This document shows positions 25,145 to 33,534 of a stretch of 64,000 nt of DNA, in pieces; position 1 is the first letter of the stretch; every line of letters starts with the position of its first letter. A program made the position numbers and the translations under genes. The stretch covers positions 1 to 64,000 of the forward strand of contig CAIOGO010000017.1 of NCBI GenBank assembly GCA_903857865.1, in the 5' to 3' direction. Under the pieces are notes generated by a model, which was given only the letters and a program-made list of their open reading frames with translations, was not told where the DNA came from and did not search any database. Origin of the DNA: an uncultured bacterium. GTDB lineage: Bacteria; Bipolaricaulota; Bipolaricaulia; UBA7950; UBA9294.

Positions 25145-25570
25145 ATGGCGCCGGAGAAGCGGATGGCGAGGATGCGCGACGCAGGCGTAACGCCGACGAT
25201 GCAGCGTCTAGCCATTCTTGAGTTCCTCGAGGGGACGAAGTCGCACCCGACGGCCGACAAGGTCTACGTCGAGGTGCGGAAGACGTGTCCGACGATCGCG
25301 CGGGCGACGGTCTACAACACGCTCGAGGCGCTGACGAAGGCGGGCACAATTCTCCAGCTGACGGTCGATCCATCGGCTGCACGCTACGACGCGGACCTCG
25401 GTCCGCACGTGCACTTCCGCTGTCGGCTGTGCGGCGAGGTCTACGACATCGACGTCAAGCAGGAGAACTGCCTCGGAGACCTTGTGAAGGGCCACCGAGT
25501 CGAGGCTGTGCGCACCTACGCATTCGGCGTCTGTGCGTCGTGTCGGAAGAAGGGCCGGGACGATGCCTGA
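25145..25570 (+). CDS. Fur/PerR-family metalloregulator
   Basis: 141 residues. The winged helix is GVTPTMQRLAILEFLEGTKSHPTADKVY and PTIARATVYNTLEALTKAGTI. The metal region HVHFRCRLCGEVYD supplies the regulatory histidines and the first CxxC; CASC near the end supplies the second CxxC for structural zinc. Leading the aerotolerance gene run suggests a PerR-like peroxide or iron sensor rather than a general Fur, but Fur and PerR cannot be separated by reading alone. It overlaps mutM by eight bases and so heads its operon. Confidence 0.92.
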   Translation: MAPEKRMARMRDAGVTPTMQRLAILEFLEGTKSHPTADKVYVEVRKTCPTIARATVYNTLEALTKAGTILQLTVDPSAARYDADLGPHVHFRCRLCGEVYDIDVKQENCLGDLVKGHRVEAVRTYAFGVCASCRKKGRDDA

Positions 25571-26357
25571 ACTCCCGGAAGTCGAGACCTTCGTGCGCGG
25601 GCTGACGCCCGCGATCAGGCGAACGATCGCGTCGGCCGATGTGCTTGACGCGCGGCTCGCGGTCTCTGCTGAGGATCTTGTCGGGGCGCGGATCGCGGGG
25701 ATTCGCCGGCGCGGGAAGTACATCGAGATCGATCTCGGCGACGACCGAAGCTTGGTCATCCACTTGCGAATGTCGGGGCGGCTGCGACTTGAGTGTCGGG
25801 AGTGCGAGACGCGGTACACGCGGATGATCCTACGGCTCGACGACGGGCAGTGCATCTACTTCGTCGACCCGCGACGGCTCGGAACGGCCGACGTGCGCGA
25901 GGCCGGGTTCGAGCTTCCGCTCGGACTCGAGCCCCTCGACGCGACGTTTACGACCGCTGCTCTTGCTGAGCTGGCGAGCCAGTCGAGGGCACCGATCAAG
26001 CAACTCCTGCTCGACCAGAAGAAGGTCGCCGGCATCGGAAACATCTACGCCGCGGAGGCGCTGTGGCGCGCGTGCATCGATCCGCGCCGAAAGGCGAACG
26101 AGCTCTCGCGAGCCGAGATCGGCCGCCTCCACAAGGCCATCGTCGGTGTGCTCGGCGAGGCGATCGCCCAGTTGGGGACGACACTCGGGACGAGCGTGTC
26201 CGACTACCACCCGACTGCCACCGAGACGGGGTCGTTCCAGAACCGGCTCGCCGTCTACGGACGCGAGGGCGAAGCGTGCGAGCGGTGCGGCGAGGAGATC
26301 GAACGCGTGATTCAGGCCGGGCGGTCGACGTGTCTCTGCCCGGCGTGCCAACGATAG
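25563..26357 (+). CDS. mutM: Formamidopyrimidine-DNA glycosylase (Fpg/MutM)
   Basis: 264 residues. After Met removal the N-terminus is PELPEVETFVRGL, giving the catalytic Pro and Glu of Fpg. KKVAGIGNIYAAEALW holds the helix-two-turn-helix, and the C-terminal zinc finger is CERCGEEIERV and CLCPACQ. It excises 8-oxoguanine and ring-opened purines and nicks abasic sites. Placement between the Fur-type regulator and rubrerythrin links DNA oxidation repair to the oxidative-stress run. Confidence 0.96.
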   Translation: MPELPEVETFVRGLTPAIRRTIASADVLDARLAVSAEDLVGARIAGIRRRGKYIEIDLGDDRSLVIHLRMSGRLRLECRECETRYTRMILRLDDGQCIYFVDPRRLGTADVREAGFELPLGLEPLDATFTTAALAELASQSRAPIKQLLLDQKKVAGIGNIYAAEALWRACIDPRRKANELSRAEIGRLHKAIVGVLGEAIAQLGTTLGTSVSDYHPTATETGSFQNRLAVYGREGEACERCGEEIERVIQAGRSTCLCPACQR

Positions 26358-26383
26358 AGACAAGAAGCTAGGGAGGACGAGAG

Positions 26384-26956
26384 ATGCAGTTCAAGGGATC
26401 GCAGACGGAGAAGAACCTACTCAAGGCGTTTGCCGGCGAGTCGCAGGCGCGCAATCGCTACACGTACTTCGCGTCGCAAGCGAAGAAGGAGGACCTGATT
26501 CAGATCCAGTCCATCTTCGAGGAGACGGCGGATCAGGAGAAGGAGCACGCGAAGCGCTTCTTCAAGTTCCTTCAGGGCGGCGAGGTCGAGATCACGGCCG
26601 CGTTCCCGGCCGGAACGATCGGGACGACGGCCAAGAACCTGCGCGCCGCGGCAGGTGGCGAGCACCACGAGTGGAGTTCGCTCTACCCCGAGTTCGCGAA
26701 GATCGCGCGCCAAGAGGGGTTCGCCGAGGTTGCCGCGACCTTCGATGCGATCTCGGTCGCCGAGAAACAGCACGAGAAGCGCTACTTGGGCTTCCTGAAG
26801 AACGTCGAAGCGGGAGCCGTGTTCAAGAAGCCGGCGCCCGTCGCGTGGCGCTGCCGCAACTGCGGCTACATCCACACGGGGGCCGAGGCGCCGTCTGTGT
26901 GCCCGGCGTGCGCCCACCCGCGAGCCTACTTCGAGCTCTTGGCCGAGAATTGGTAG
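26384..26956 (+). CDS. rbr: Rubrerythrin
   Basis: 190 residues. The four-helix diiron domain has the expected ligands in FAGESQARNRYTYF, EETADQEKEHAKRF and ISVAEKQHEKRYL. The C-terminal rubredoxin domain is WRCRNCGYIHTGAEAPSVCPACAHP, with two CxxC. It reduces hydrogen peroxide to water using electrons from rubredoxin or NAD(P)H-linked partners. The start at 26384 follows GGGAGGACGAG. It sits 26 bases after mutM. Confidence 0.97.
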   Translation: MQFKGSQTEKNLLKAFAGESQARNRYTYFASQAKKEDLIQIQSIFEETADQEKEHAKRFFKFLQGGEVEITAAFPAGTIGTTAKNLRAAAGGEHHEWSSLYPEFAKIARQEGFAEVAATFDAISVAEKQHEKRYLGFLKNVEAGAVFKKPAPVAWRCRNCGYIHTGAEAPSVCPACAHPRAYFELLAENW

Positions 26957-27041
26957 GGGATCGTCCAGAGGATGTTGAATGGAGCAGGGCGAGAGGCACG
27001 GGTCACTAGAGCCCTCATCGCTCGCCAGGAGGTAACGAACG

Positions 27042-27575
27042 GTGATCAAGAAGCGAATGCAGGACGCCATGAACGATCAGATCCAGCACGAGATGGCGTC
27101 GGCCTACCTCTACCTCGCGATGGCCGCCGACTTCCACGCGAAGGGCCTCGACGGCATGGCACAGTGGATGAAGGTTCAGACCCAGGAAGAGATGGTCCAC
27201 GCGATGCGATTCTTCGCGCACATCGACGAGCGCAACGGCCGCGTGGAGCTGAAAGCGCTTATGGCGCCGCAGAAGGAGTGGACGTCGCCGCTCGCCGCAT
27301 TCGAGGCGGCGTACAAGCACGAGCAGTTCATCACCGGCCGCATCGACGAGCTGGCGAAGATCGCCCGCGAGGAGAACGACAACGCGGCGCTCATGATGCT
27401 GCAGTGGTTCGTCAACGAGCAGATCGAAGAGGAAGCGAACGTCTCGAAGGTCATCGACCTGCTCAAGCTCGTCGGCGATTCCGGCCAGGGCCTGTTGATG
27501 GCCGACCGGGAACTGGGCGCCCGCGTCTTCGTTCCGCCCCCAGCGGGGGCGGCCGCAGCCGGGACCCCGGTGTGA
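27042..27575 (+). CDS. ftn: Bacterial non-heme ferritin
   Basis: 177 residues. The ferroxidase ligands are seen in DQIQHEMASAYLYLAM, KVQTQEEMVHAMRFF and WFVNEQIEEEANVSKV. The 24-mer shell oxidises and stores iron, which limits Fenton chemistry. The start is GTG at 27042 with AGGAGGTAACGAAC upstream. The last 20 residues (VFVPPPAGAAAAGTPV) are a Pro/Ala tail not usual in FtnA. It is the third gene after the Fur-type regulator. Confidence 0.95.
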   Translation: MIKKRMQDAMNDQIQHEMASAYLYLAMAADFHAKGLDGMAQWMKVQTQEEMVHAMRFFAHIDERNGRVELKALMAPQKEWTSPLAAFEAAYKHEQFITGRIDELAKIAREENDNAALMMLQWFVNEQIEEEANVSKVIDLLKLVGDSGQGLLMADRELGARVFVPPPAGAAAAGTPV

Positions 27576-27595
27576 GCGAACGAGGAGGAGGCGAG

Positions 27596-28111
27596 ATGGC
27601 GTTCACGTTCGTCACGGACTCCGCAGGTCTGAATCAGGCTCTGTTCCAGGTGACGCACGGGCTGTACGTCGTCACGGCGAAGCGCAGGGACAAGTCCAAC
27701 GGCCAGGTCCTCGATGCGTTGATGCAAGTTACGAACGCGCCGCCGCGGATCGCGGTCGGGATCGGGAAACGGACGTTGACGCACGAGATGATCGCCGAGA
27801 CGGGGCGATTCGTCGTGAGCGTGCTCGATCGCGGCGACCCGGCGTGCGTCGACGTCATCAAGCGGTTCGGCTTCCAGTCAGGGCGCGACGTCGACAAGTT
27901 CCTCGACTTCCCGCACTCAACGACCGATCGCGAGCTCCCGTACCTGCCCACGGCGGTCGCCGTGTTCGAAGCGACGGTCGTCCCGTCGTGGACGATCGAT
28001 CTCGGCACCCACTCGGTGTTCATCGCGTCGATCGATCAGGCAGGCACGCGAGAAGGCGGCGAGCCGCTGACCTACAACGAGTATCGGAAGAGCATAAGAA
28101 GGAAGGGGTAG
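27596..28111 (+). CDS. Flavin reductase-like FMN-binding protein
   Basis: 171 residues. The FMN-binding split barrel is visible: ALFQVTHGLYVVTAKR, DALMQVTNAPPRIAVGIGKRTLTHEMI, FVVSVLD and KRFGFQSGRDVDKF. In Moorella this domain is fused to rubredoxin in Hrb, the NADH-to-flavodiiron electron carrier. Here the rubredoxin gene follows three bases later and the flavodiiron gene comes next, so I infer a split Hrb that passes electrons from NAD(P)H to rubredoxin. GAGGAGGAGG upstream supports the ATG at 27596. Confidence 0.9.
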   Translation: MAFTFVTDSAGLNQALFQVTHGLYVVTAKRRDKSNGQVLDALMQVTNAPPRIAVGIGKRTLTHEMIAETGRFVVSVLDRGDPACVDVIKRFGFQSGRDVDKFLDFPHSTTDRELPYLPTAVAVFEATVVPSWTIDLGTHSVFIASIDQAGTREGGEPLTYNEYRKSIRRKG

Positions 28112-28114
28112 CTG

Positions 28115-28276
28115 ATGGGAAAGTGGATGTGCACGGTGTGCGGGTATGTCTACGACCCGGCGGAGGGAGATCCGACGGCCGGAGTGATGCCGGGAACGCC
28201 GTTCGAGAGTGTTCCCGAGGAGTGGGTCTGCCCGCTCTGCGGCGTGGGCAAGGACATGTTCGAGCCGCAAGGCTAG
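28115..28276 (+). CDS. Rubredoxin
   Basis: 53 residues, the normal rubredoxin length. The iron is bound by [16 protein letters not shown] and [14 protein letters not shown], two CxxCG motifs, with the conserved aromatic core (KWMC, GYVYD, FE). It is a small cytoplasmic one-electron carrier, likely serving the flavodiiron protein and rubrerythrins on either side. Its ATG is three bases after the flavin reductase stop; GGAAGGGG upstream is the ribosome site. Confidence 0.97.
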   Translation: MGKWMCTVCGYVYDPAEGDPTAGVMPGTPFESVPEEWVCPLCGVGKDMFEPQG

Positions 28277-28379
28277 AGACAAGATCGGCGCGACACCCGA
28301 TCCCTGCCACGGAAGGCACCTCAGGGACAGGGCGGCGGGGACACGGGGCGCGCCGGCTCCGTGGAGAAAGGAGGACGAC

Positions 28380-29552
28380 GTGAAGCGACGCGAGTTGCGA
28401 CCGGGCATCGAGTGGGTCGGCGCGGTCGACTGGGATCGGCGCCTGTTCGACGCCTTGATCCCTCTCCCGGACGGAACGAGCTACAACGCGTACCTCGTGC
28501 GAGGTCGCGAGCGGACGGCGCTGATCGACACGGTCGACCCGACGAAGGCCGACGTGCTTTGGGCACACCTCGCCGACGTGCCGCGCATTGACGATCTCGT
28601 GATCCAACACGTTGAGCAGGATCACTCGGGGCTCGCGCCCGCCGTGCTCGCCCGCTACCCCGAGGCGCGCGTCCTCGCGACGCCCAAGGCGCGGATGATG
28701 ATCGCCGACCACCTCGGGATCCCGGCCGAACGCGTGACACCGGTGGCCGACGGCGAGACCGTGTCGCTCGGCGGGCGCACGCTCCACTTCGTGCACGCCC
28801 CGTGGGTCCACTGGCCGGAGACGATGTTGACGTACGTGCCCGAGGATCGGCTCTTATTCACCTGCGACCTGTTCGGTTCGCACCTCGCGTCGAGCGAGCT
28901 GCACGTGGCAACCGCCGAGCACGTGGCCGAGGCGGCCAAACGCTACTACGCCGAGATCATGATGCCGTTCGCGAAGACGATCCACGGCCACCTCGAGAAG
29001 GTCCGCCGCCTCGACGTCGCAACGATCGCGCCGAGCCATGGACCGGTGCACGACGACCCCGCGTCCATCCTCGCCGCCTACGACCATTGGGTCATCGACG
29101 CCCCGTCGAACCTGGTTCTGCTCCCGTATACCACCATGCACGGGAGCACGGCGAAGATGGTCGAGCACCTCGTCGCGGCGCTTGCCGATCGCGGCGTGCC
29201 GTCGGCGCCGTTCAACATGACGGTCTCCGACCTCGGAGCCTACGTGATTCGCCTCGTGGACGCAGCGACCGTCGTGTTCGCGACGCCGACGGTTCTCGTC
29301 GGGCCGCACCCGAGCCTAGTCGTCGCTGCGGCGCTGACGTCTGCCCTGCGCCCCAAGGCGCGCTTCGCCGCCGTCATCGGCTCTTACGGCTGGGCGGGAA
29401 AGGCGGCGGAGACGATCCAAGCGTTGGCATCCGGGCTGTCGGCGGAGTGGTTGCCCTCGGTGTTCGCCCGCGGCTTGCCGACGGATGAGACGCTGCGCGC
29501 GTTGGACGGGCTGGCGGACACGATTGCCGAGCGGCACAAGGGACTCGGCTAG
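28380..29552 (+). CDS. fprA: Flavodiiron protein (A-type, FprA)
   Basis: 390 residues. The metallo-beta-lactamase-like diiron domain has H77-x-E79-x-D81-H82 (QHVEQDHSG), H144 (WVHWPE), D163 (TCDLFG) and H220 (APSHGP), a complete ligand set. The flavodoxin domain begins at about residue 245 (VLLPYTTMHGSTAKMVEHL) and binds FMN. It reduces oxygen to water, or NO to nitrous oxide, with electrons from rubredoxin. It lies just after rubredoxin. The GTG start at 28380 has AAAGGAGG five bases upstream. Confidence 0.95.
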   Translation: MKRRELRPGIEWVGAVDWDRRLFDALIPLPDGTSYNAYLVRGRERTALIDTVDPTKADVLWAHLADVPRIDDLVIQHVEQDHSGLAPAVLARYPEARVLATPKARMMIADHLGIPAERVTPVADGETVSLGGRTLHFVHAPWVHWPETMLTYVPEDRLLFTCDLFGSHLASSELHVATAEHVAEAAKRYYAEIMMPFAKTIHGHLEKVRRLDVATIAPSHGPVHDDPASILAAYDHWVIDAPSNLVLLPYTTMHGSTAKMVEHLVAALADRGVPSAPFNMTVSDLGAYVIRLVDAATVVFATPTVLVGPHPSLVVAAALTSALRPKARFAAVIGSYGWAGKAAETIQALASGLSAEWLPSVFARGLPTDETLRALDGLADTIAERHKGLG

Positions 29553-29559
29553 GAGGGGA

Positions 29560-31251
29560 ATGCAGGATCGGAGCGTGCTTGTCGCGGGCGCCGCGGGAGA
29601 GGGGGTCCAGACGATCGGCGACGTGATCGCTCGCTCGTTCCTGTCGCACGGCTACCCGGTGTTCGCCACGCAGGACTACGAGTCGCGAATTCGCGGCGGT
29701 CACTCGAGCTATCGCCTCCGCATCGGCGACGAGCCCCGGAACGCCCCGCGCGCGGACGCTGACGTGCTCCTCGCGCTGAACGCAGAGGCTCGCGAACACT
29801 ATCAGGGTCTCCTGAATCCGAATGGCCTGCTCCTGTCACCGGATTCGGTCGACGCGTCAGCTGCGGCCGACGGCGCGTCGGTGGCGGTCGCGTTCTCGAA
29901 TCTTGCTCTGGAGCATGGCGGCTCGAAGCTCTACACCAACTCGGCGGCAGCCGGCGCGCTGTGCGCGGCCCTAGGGCTTCCCTTCCCCGTCCTCCAGGCG
30001 ATCCTGGCGGAGACGTTCTCCAAACGCGGGGCCGAGGTTGCCGAATCGAACGTCCGCGCAGCCAAGGCCGGATTCGACGCGGCGCGGGCCACGCTTGGCG
30101 CGCGACGGCCTGCCGAGCTCCCGGCGCGCGTGAACCGCTACGCCTTTACCACGGCCCACGAGACGATGCCGCTCGCGGCCGCCGCGGCCGGGTGCCGATT
30201 CATGGCCGCCTATCCGATGTCTCCGTCGACGGGCATCATCACGGCCTTCGCTCGCCATCCTGAGTTGGGCGTGTTTGCCGAGCAAGCGGAGGATGAGATC
30301 GCCGCGATCCACATGGCGCTCGGCGCGAGTGCAGCGGGCGCACGAGCGATGACGGCCACGTCGGGCGGCGGGTTCGCGCTGATGGTCGAGGCGATGAGCC
30401 TCGCCGGCATGACAGAGACGCCCCTCGTGGTCGTTCTGGCGCAGCGGCCGGGCCCCGCGACGGGCCTGCCTTCGCGCACGGCTCAGGAGGATCTTCTCTA
30501 CGCCATCCATGCCGGGCACGGCGAAGCGCCGCGCGCCGTCTTGGCTCCGTCGGATCCGCAGGACGCAATCGAGAAGACGGTGCGTGCCTTTGACCTAGCG
30601 GACCGCTTCCAGATTCCCGTCGTCCTGCTCACCGACCAATTCCTCGCCGATTCGTCATTCTCGATGGACGCGCTGTCGCTCCCGTCGGAGATCCCCGCAC
30701 CTCATCTGGCCGATCCGGAGGCCATCGAGAGTGTGTATCGGCGGTACGCGTTGACCGAGGACGGGGTCTCGCCACGCCTCTTCTTCGGACAGAGCCGGCA
30801 CCTGGTCTGCGTCGACAGCGACGAGCACGACGAGGGCGGACACATCACCGAAGACCTCGACTGGATGCGCTCGGCAATGGTCGAGAAACGCCTCGAAAAG
30901 GGACGCCGCCTGCGCAACGAGATGGCCGCGCCATCGCGCAACCGCACGGAGGACGCGGAGCTTGTTCTCATCGGCTGGGGCTCGACGAAGGGGGCAATCG
31001 ACGAAGTTGTCGATCTGGCCCGCGCGACCGGCCACAAAGTGGGCGCCCTGCACTTCACCGAAGTGTGGCCGCTGCCGGAGCTCGCTTTCCCGGAGGGGCC
31101 GCAGTATTGGGTGGTCGAAGGGAACGCGACGGGGCAGTTCGCGCGCCTCCTGCGGGCAGAGTGTGGGCTCGAGACGGAGGGACGGATCGGCCGCTACGAC
31201 GGCCTGCCCCTCGACGCTGCGACGATCGTGAAGGAGCTGCCGTGGGCGTAG
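29560..31251 (+). CDS. 2-oxoacid:ferredoxin oxidoreductase, fused gamma-alpha subunit
   Basis: 563 residues. The gamma domain is at the N-terminus (VLVAGAAGEGVQTIGDVIAR, TQDYESRIRGGHSSYRLRI) and the alpha domain follows from about residue 195 (HETMPLAAAAAGCRFMAAYP, then ATSGGGFALMVEAMSLAGM). This is the two-subunit KorAB/archaeal-type layout. With the beta subunit it oxidises a 2-oxoacid to acyl-CoA and CO2 and reduces ferredoxin. The exact substrate is not clear. AGGAGGGGA precedes the ATG at 29560, eight bases after fprA, so it is inside the aerotolerance transcript. Confidence 0.93.
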   Translation: MQDRSVLVAGAAGEGVQTIGDVIARSFLSHGYPVFATQDYESRIRGGHSSYRLRIGDEPRNAPRADADVLLALNAEAREHYQGLLNPNGLLLSPDSVDASAAADGASVAVAFSNLALEHGGSKLYTNSAAAGALCAALGLPFPVLQAILAETFSKRGAEVAESNVRAAKAGFDAARATLGARRPAELPARVNRYAFTTAHETMPLAAAAAGCRFMAAYPMSPSTGIITAFARHPELGVFAEQAEDEIAAIHMALGASAAGARAMTATSGGGFALMVEAMSLAGMTETPLVVVLAQRPGPATGLPSRTAQEDLLYAIHAGHGEAPRAVLAPSDPQDAIEKTVRAFDLADRFQIPVVLLTDQFLADSSFSMDALSLPSEIPAPHLADPEAIESVYRRYALTEDGVSPRLFFGQSRHLVCVDSDEHDEGGHITEDLDWMRSAMVEKRLEKGRRLRNEMAAPSRNRTEDAELVLIGWGSTKGAIDEVVDLARATGHKVGALHFTEVWPLPELAFPEGPQYWVVEGNATGQFARLLRAECGLETEGRIGRYDGLPLDAATIVKELPWA

Positions 31252-32114
31252 CCGACGCGTACCGAAACTCCGTGGAAAACCAGTGGTGTCCGGGGTGCCC
31301 GAACTTCGGGATCTTGGCCGCCGTGAAGAAGAGCCTGGCGGAACTCGATCTCGCACCACATCAGGTTTGCCTCGTCTCGGGCATCGGGCAGGCGGCGAAG
31401 CTGCCGCACTATCTGCAGGCCAACGTGTACAATGGCCTCCACGGACGGGCGATCCCCGCGGCCATTGGCATCCACGTGGCCAATCCAGAGCTCAAGATCC
31501 TCGTGACGTCCGGAGACGGGGACCTGTACGGCGAGGGCGGCAATCACCTACTGCACGCGTTCCGCCGCAACCCAGACCTGACCGTCATCGTGCACGATAA
31601 CCGAGTCTATGCCCTGACCAAGGGCCAGGCCTCGCCGACCACCCCGCGCGGCGAACAGACCCGGCTTCAATTCGGCGGCGTCGAGATCGATCCGGCCCAG
31701 ATGCTGGCCACGGCCATCGTCAGCGGATGCACGTTCGTCGCGCGGGGGTACGCGGGCGACATCGACGGACTGTCCAAGATTCTGGTTCGCGCGATTCAGC
31801 ATCGCGGCCTGGCGCTCGTCGACGTCATCCAGCCATGCATCACGTGGGGCAACCACCCGGTTGACTGGTATCGAGGGCGCATCGTCCCGCTGCCGCAGGA
31901 CCACGATCCGACCCATCGGGATCGCGCGATCGCCGCGGCGCTCGACGTGGCGGACGTCTTTCCAGTCGGCGTGCTGTACGAGACCGCGCCGCGCCCCACG
32001 TTCGCGGAGTCGTACCGAACGCGTGTCGGCGCTGGACCGCTCGCGCGCCTGCCCCGCATCAACCGCGGAGAGGTCGAGGCCCGCCTTGCGGCGTTCATCG
32101 TGAACAGGGACTAG
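31242..32114 (+). CDS. 2-oxoacid:ferredoxin oxidoreductase, beta subunit
   Basis: 290 residues. The [4Fe-4S]-ligating start NQWCPGCPNFGIL and the thiamin diphosphate motif TSGDGDLYGEGGNHLLHAFRRN identify the beta subunit. ALTKGQASPTT is the conserved family segment and IQPCITWGN supplies the last cysteine. The GTG at 31242 overlaps the alpha stop by ten bases, with AAGGAG upstream, so subunits are made together. No separate ferredoxin-like delta subunit is encoded next to it. Confidence 0.94.
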   Translation: MGVADAYRNSVENQWCPGCPNFGILAAVKKSLAELDLAPHQVCLVSGIGQAAKLPHYLQANVYNGLHGRAIPAAIGIHVANPELKILVTSGDGDLYGEGGNHLLHAFRRNPDLTVIVHDNRVYALTKGQASPTTPRGEQTRLQFGGVEIDPAQMLATAIVSGCTFVARGYAGDIDGLSKILVRAIQHRGLALVDVIQPCITWGNHPVDWYRGRIVPLPQDHDPTHRDRAIAAALDVADVFPVGVLYETAPRPTFAESYRTRVGAGPLARLPRINRGEVEARLAAFIVNRD

Positions 32115-32134
32115 AAGAGACCGAAGGAGATCGC

Positions 32135-32626
32135 ATGGAGATCGTTCGCGTCGGAACCACGGCGCCGCGGATCGCGCTCAAGGATCAGGATGGGAACCTT
32201 GTGAATTTGGCCGCTCTCCAGGGGAAGCGCGTCCTTCTCTCGTTCCACCCGCTCGCCTGGACCGACGTGTGTCGCCTCCAGATGCAGGCGCTCGAGGCGA
32301 GAGCGACCGAGTTCACTCGCTTGAGCGCCGTGCCACTCGGCATCAGCGTTGACCCGGTGCCGTGCAAGAAGGCGTGGGCCGAGGCAATCGGAATCGAGAA
32401 AACCCGTCTCCTATCAGATTTCTGGCCGCACGGTAGAGCGGCCGCCGCGCTCGGCCTTTTCCGCGAGAAGCAAGGCTTCTCCGAACGGGCCGGCGTGATC
32501 TTCGACGAGAAGGGGATCGTTCGCTTCGTCAAGGTCTATCCGCTCAAGGAGCTTCCCGACCTCGACGAGCAGATCGAGGTCCTACAGGACCTCGCCCTGA
32601 AGGACCTCGCCCTGAAGAAGACGTAG
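32135..32626 (+). CDS. Peroxiredoxin (AhpC/TSA family)
   Basis: 163 residues. The thioredoxin-fold start TTAPRIALKDQDGNLVNLA leads to the peroxidatic cysteine in PLAWTDVCRLQM. FDEKGIVRFVKVYPLKELPD closes the domain. A second cysteine lies in VDPVPCKKAW, so an atypical resolving Cys is possible. It reduces peroxides, probably with rubredoxin- or thioredoxin-like donors. The end contains a 15-base tandem repeat (32588-32602 and 32603-32617) encoding KDLAL twice, a recent slippage product. Confidence 0.93.
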   Translation: MEIVRVGTTAPRIALKDQDGNLVNLAALQGKRVLLSFHPLAWTDVCRLQMQALEARATEFTRLSAVPLGISVDPVPCKKAWAEAIGIEKTRLLSDFWPHGRAAAALGLFREKQGFSERAGVIFDEKGIVRFVKVYPLKELPDLDEQIEVLQDLALKDLALKKT

Positions 32627-32637
32627 AGGAGGAATCG

Positions 32638-33141
32638 ATGCAAGCGATGACGAAGGAATTCCTGCAGGCGGCATTCGCCGGCGAGAGTCAGGCCCACCTG
32701 AAGTACCTCATCTTCTCCGACGACGCGGAGAAGAAGGGGCTTCCTCAGCTCGGGCGCCTCTTCCGCGCGATTGCCTACGCCGAGCAGGTCCACGCCACGA
32801 ACCACTTCCGTGAGCTCGGCCACATCCAGGACACAGCCGCCAACGTGCAGTCGTGCATGGATGGCGAGAACTTCGAGGTCACGGAGATGTACCCCGTGTA
32901 CAAGCTCGCAGCCGGGTTCCAGGGGGAGAAGGGCGCCGTCCGCTCGACGCACTACGCACTCGAGGCGGAGAAGATCCACGAGAAGATGTACGCATCCGCC
33001 AAGGCCGTGGTCGCGAACGGCAAGGATTTGGCGCTCGGGCCGGTATCGATCTGCCCGATCTGCGGCTACACGGTCGAGGGCCCGGCACCCGACTTGTGTC
33101 CGGTGTGCGGTGCCAAGCGCGAGACCTTCAAGGTCTTCTGA
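32638..33141 (+). CDS. Second rubrerythrin
   Basis: 167 residues. Diiron ligands lie in FAGESQAHLKYLIFSD, AIAYAEQVHATNHF and LEAEKIHEKMYASA. The rubredoxin domain is ICPICGYTVEGPAPDLCPVCGAKRE. It is shorter than the first rubrerythrin and of the type in which the diiron domain starts very close to the N-terminus. Role: peroxide reduction. GAGGAGGAATCG precedes the ATG at 32638, twelve bases after the peroxiredoxin gene. Confidence 0.96.
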   Translation: MQAMTKEFLQAAFAGESQAHLKYLIFSDDAEKKGLPQLGRLFRAIAYAEQVHATNHFRELGHIQDTAANVQSCMDGENFEVTEMYPVYKLAAGFQGEKGAVRSTHYALEAEKIHEKMYASAKAVVANGKDLALGPVSICPICGYTVEGPAPDLCPVCGAKRETFKVF

Positions 33142-33172
33142 CCTTCAAGGTGTCCTAGAAGAGGAGAAAACG

Positions 33173-33514
33173 ATGAAGCTGGGAGATCTGATCAAGGGCG
33201 GGGCACAAGAGGGGAAGGAGAAGCACGTTCCGACGATCGAACTCGTCGAGTGCAAGGAGTGCGGCGGGCGCGGGGTGAAGGTCACGGTAGGGAAGGAAGT
33301 CGCTCACCCGAACACGGTCGAGCACCACATCAAGTGGATCGCGCTCTTCGGGGTGAAGAACGGCGTTGCCGTCCACATCGCGACGTTCGACCTCGGGCCC
33401 ACGTACGGGATCCCGAAGGCGGTCACGCACGCGAACCTTGATGGCCTGAGCGAGCTCGTCGCGGTCGAGTACTGCAACCTCCACGGCCTGTGGGAAGGCT
33501 CGATCAAGCTGTAG
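33173..33514 (+). CDS. sor: Superoxide reductase (neelaredoxin type)
   Basis: 113 residues, so the one-iron class II form without the N-terminal desulforedoxin domain. The SOR site is read as EKHVPTI (Glu and His ligands), [13 protein letters not shown] and EYCNLHGLW (Cys and His ligands): a complete Cys-His4 centre with the Glu-Lys pair. A CKECGG motif near residue 28 is an additional cysteine pair not typical of plain neelaredoxin. It reduces superoxide to hydrogen peroxide with rubredoxin electrons; the rubrerythrins then remove the peroxide. Confidence 0.94.
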   Translation: MKLGDLIKGGAQEGKEKHVPTIELVECKECGGRGVKVTVGKEVAHPNTVEHHIKWIALFGVKNGVAVHIATFDLGPTYGIPKAVTHANLDGLSELVAVEYCNLHGLWEGSIKL

Positions 33515-33534
33515 ACGGGAATGGAGGAGGTAGG

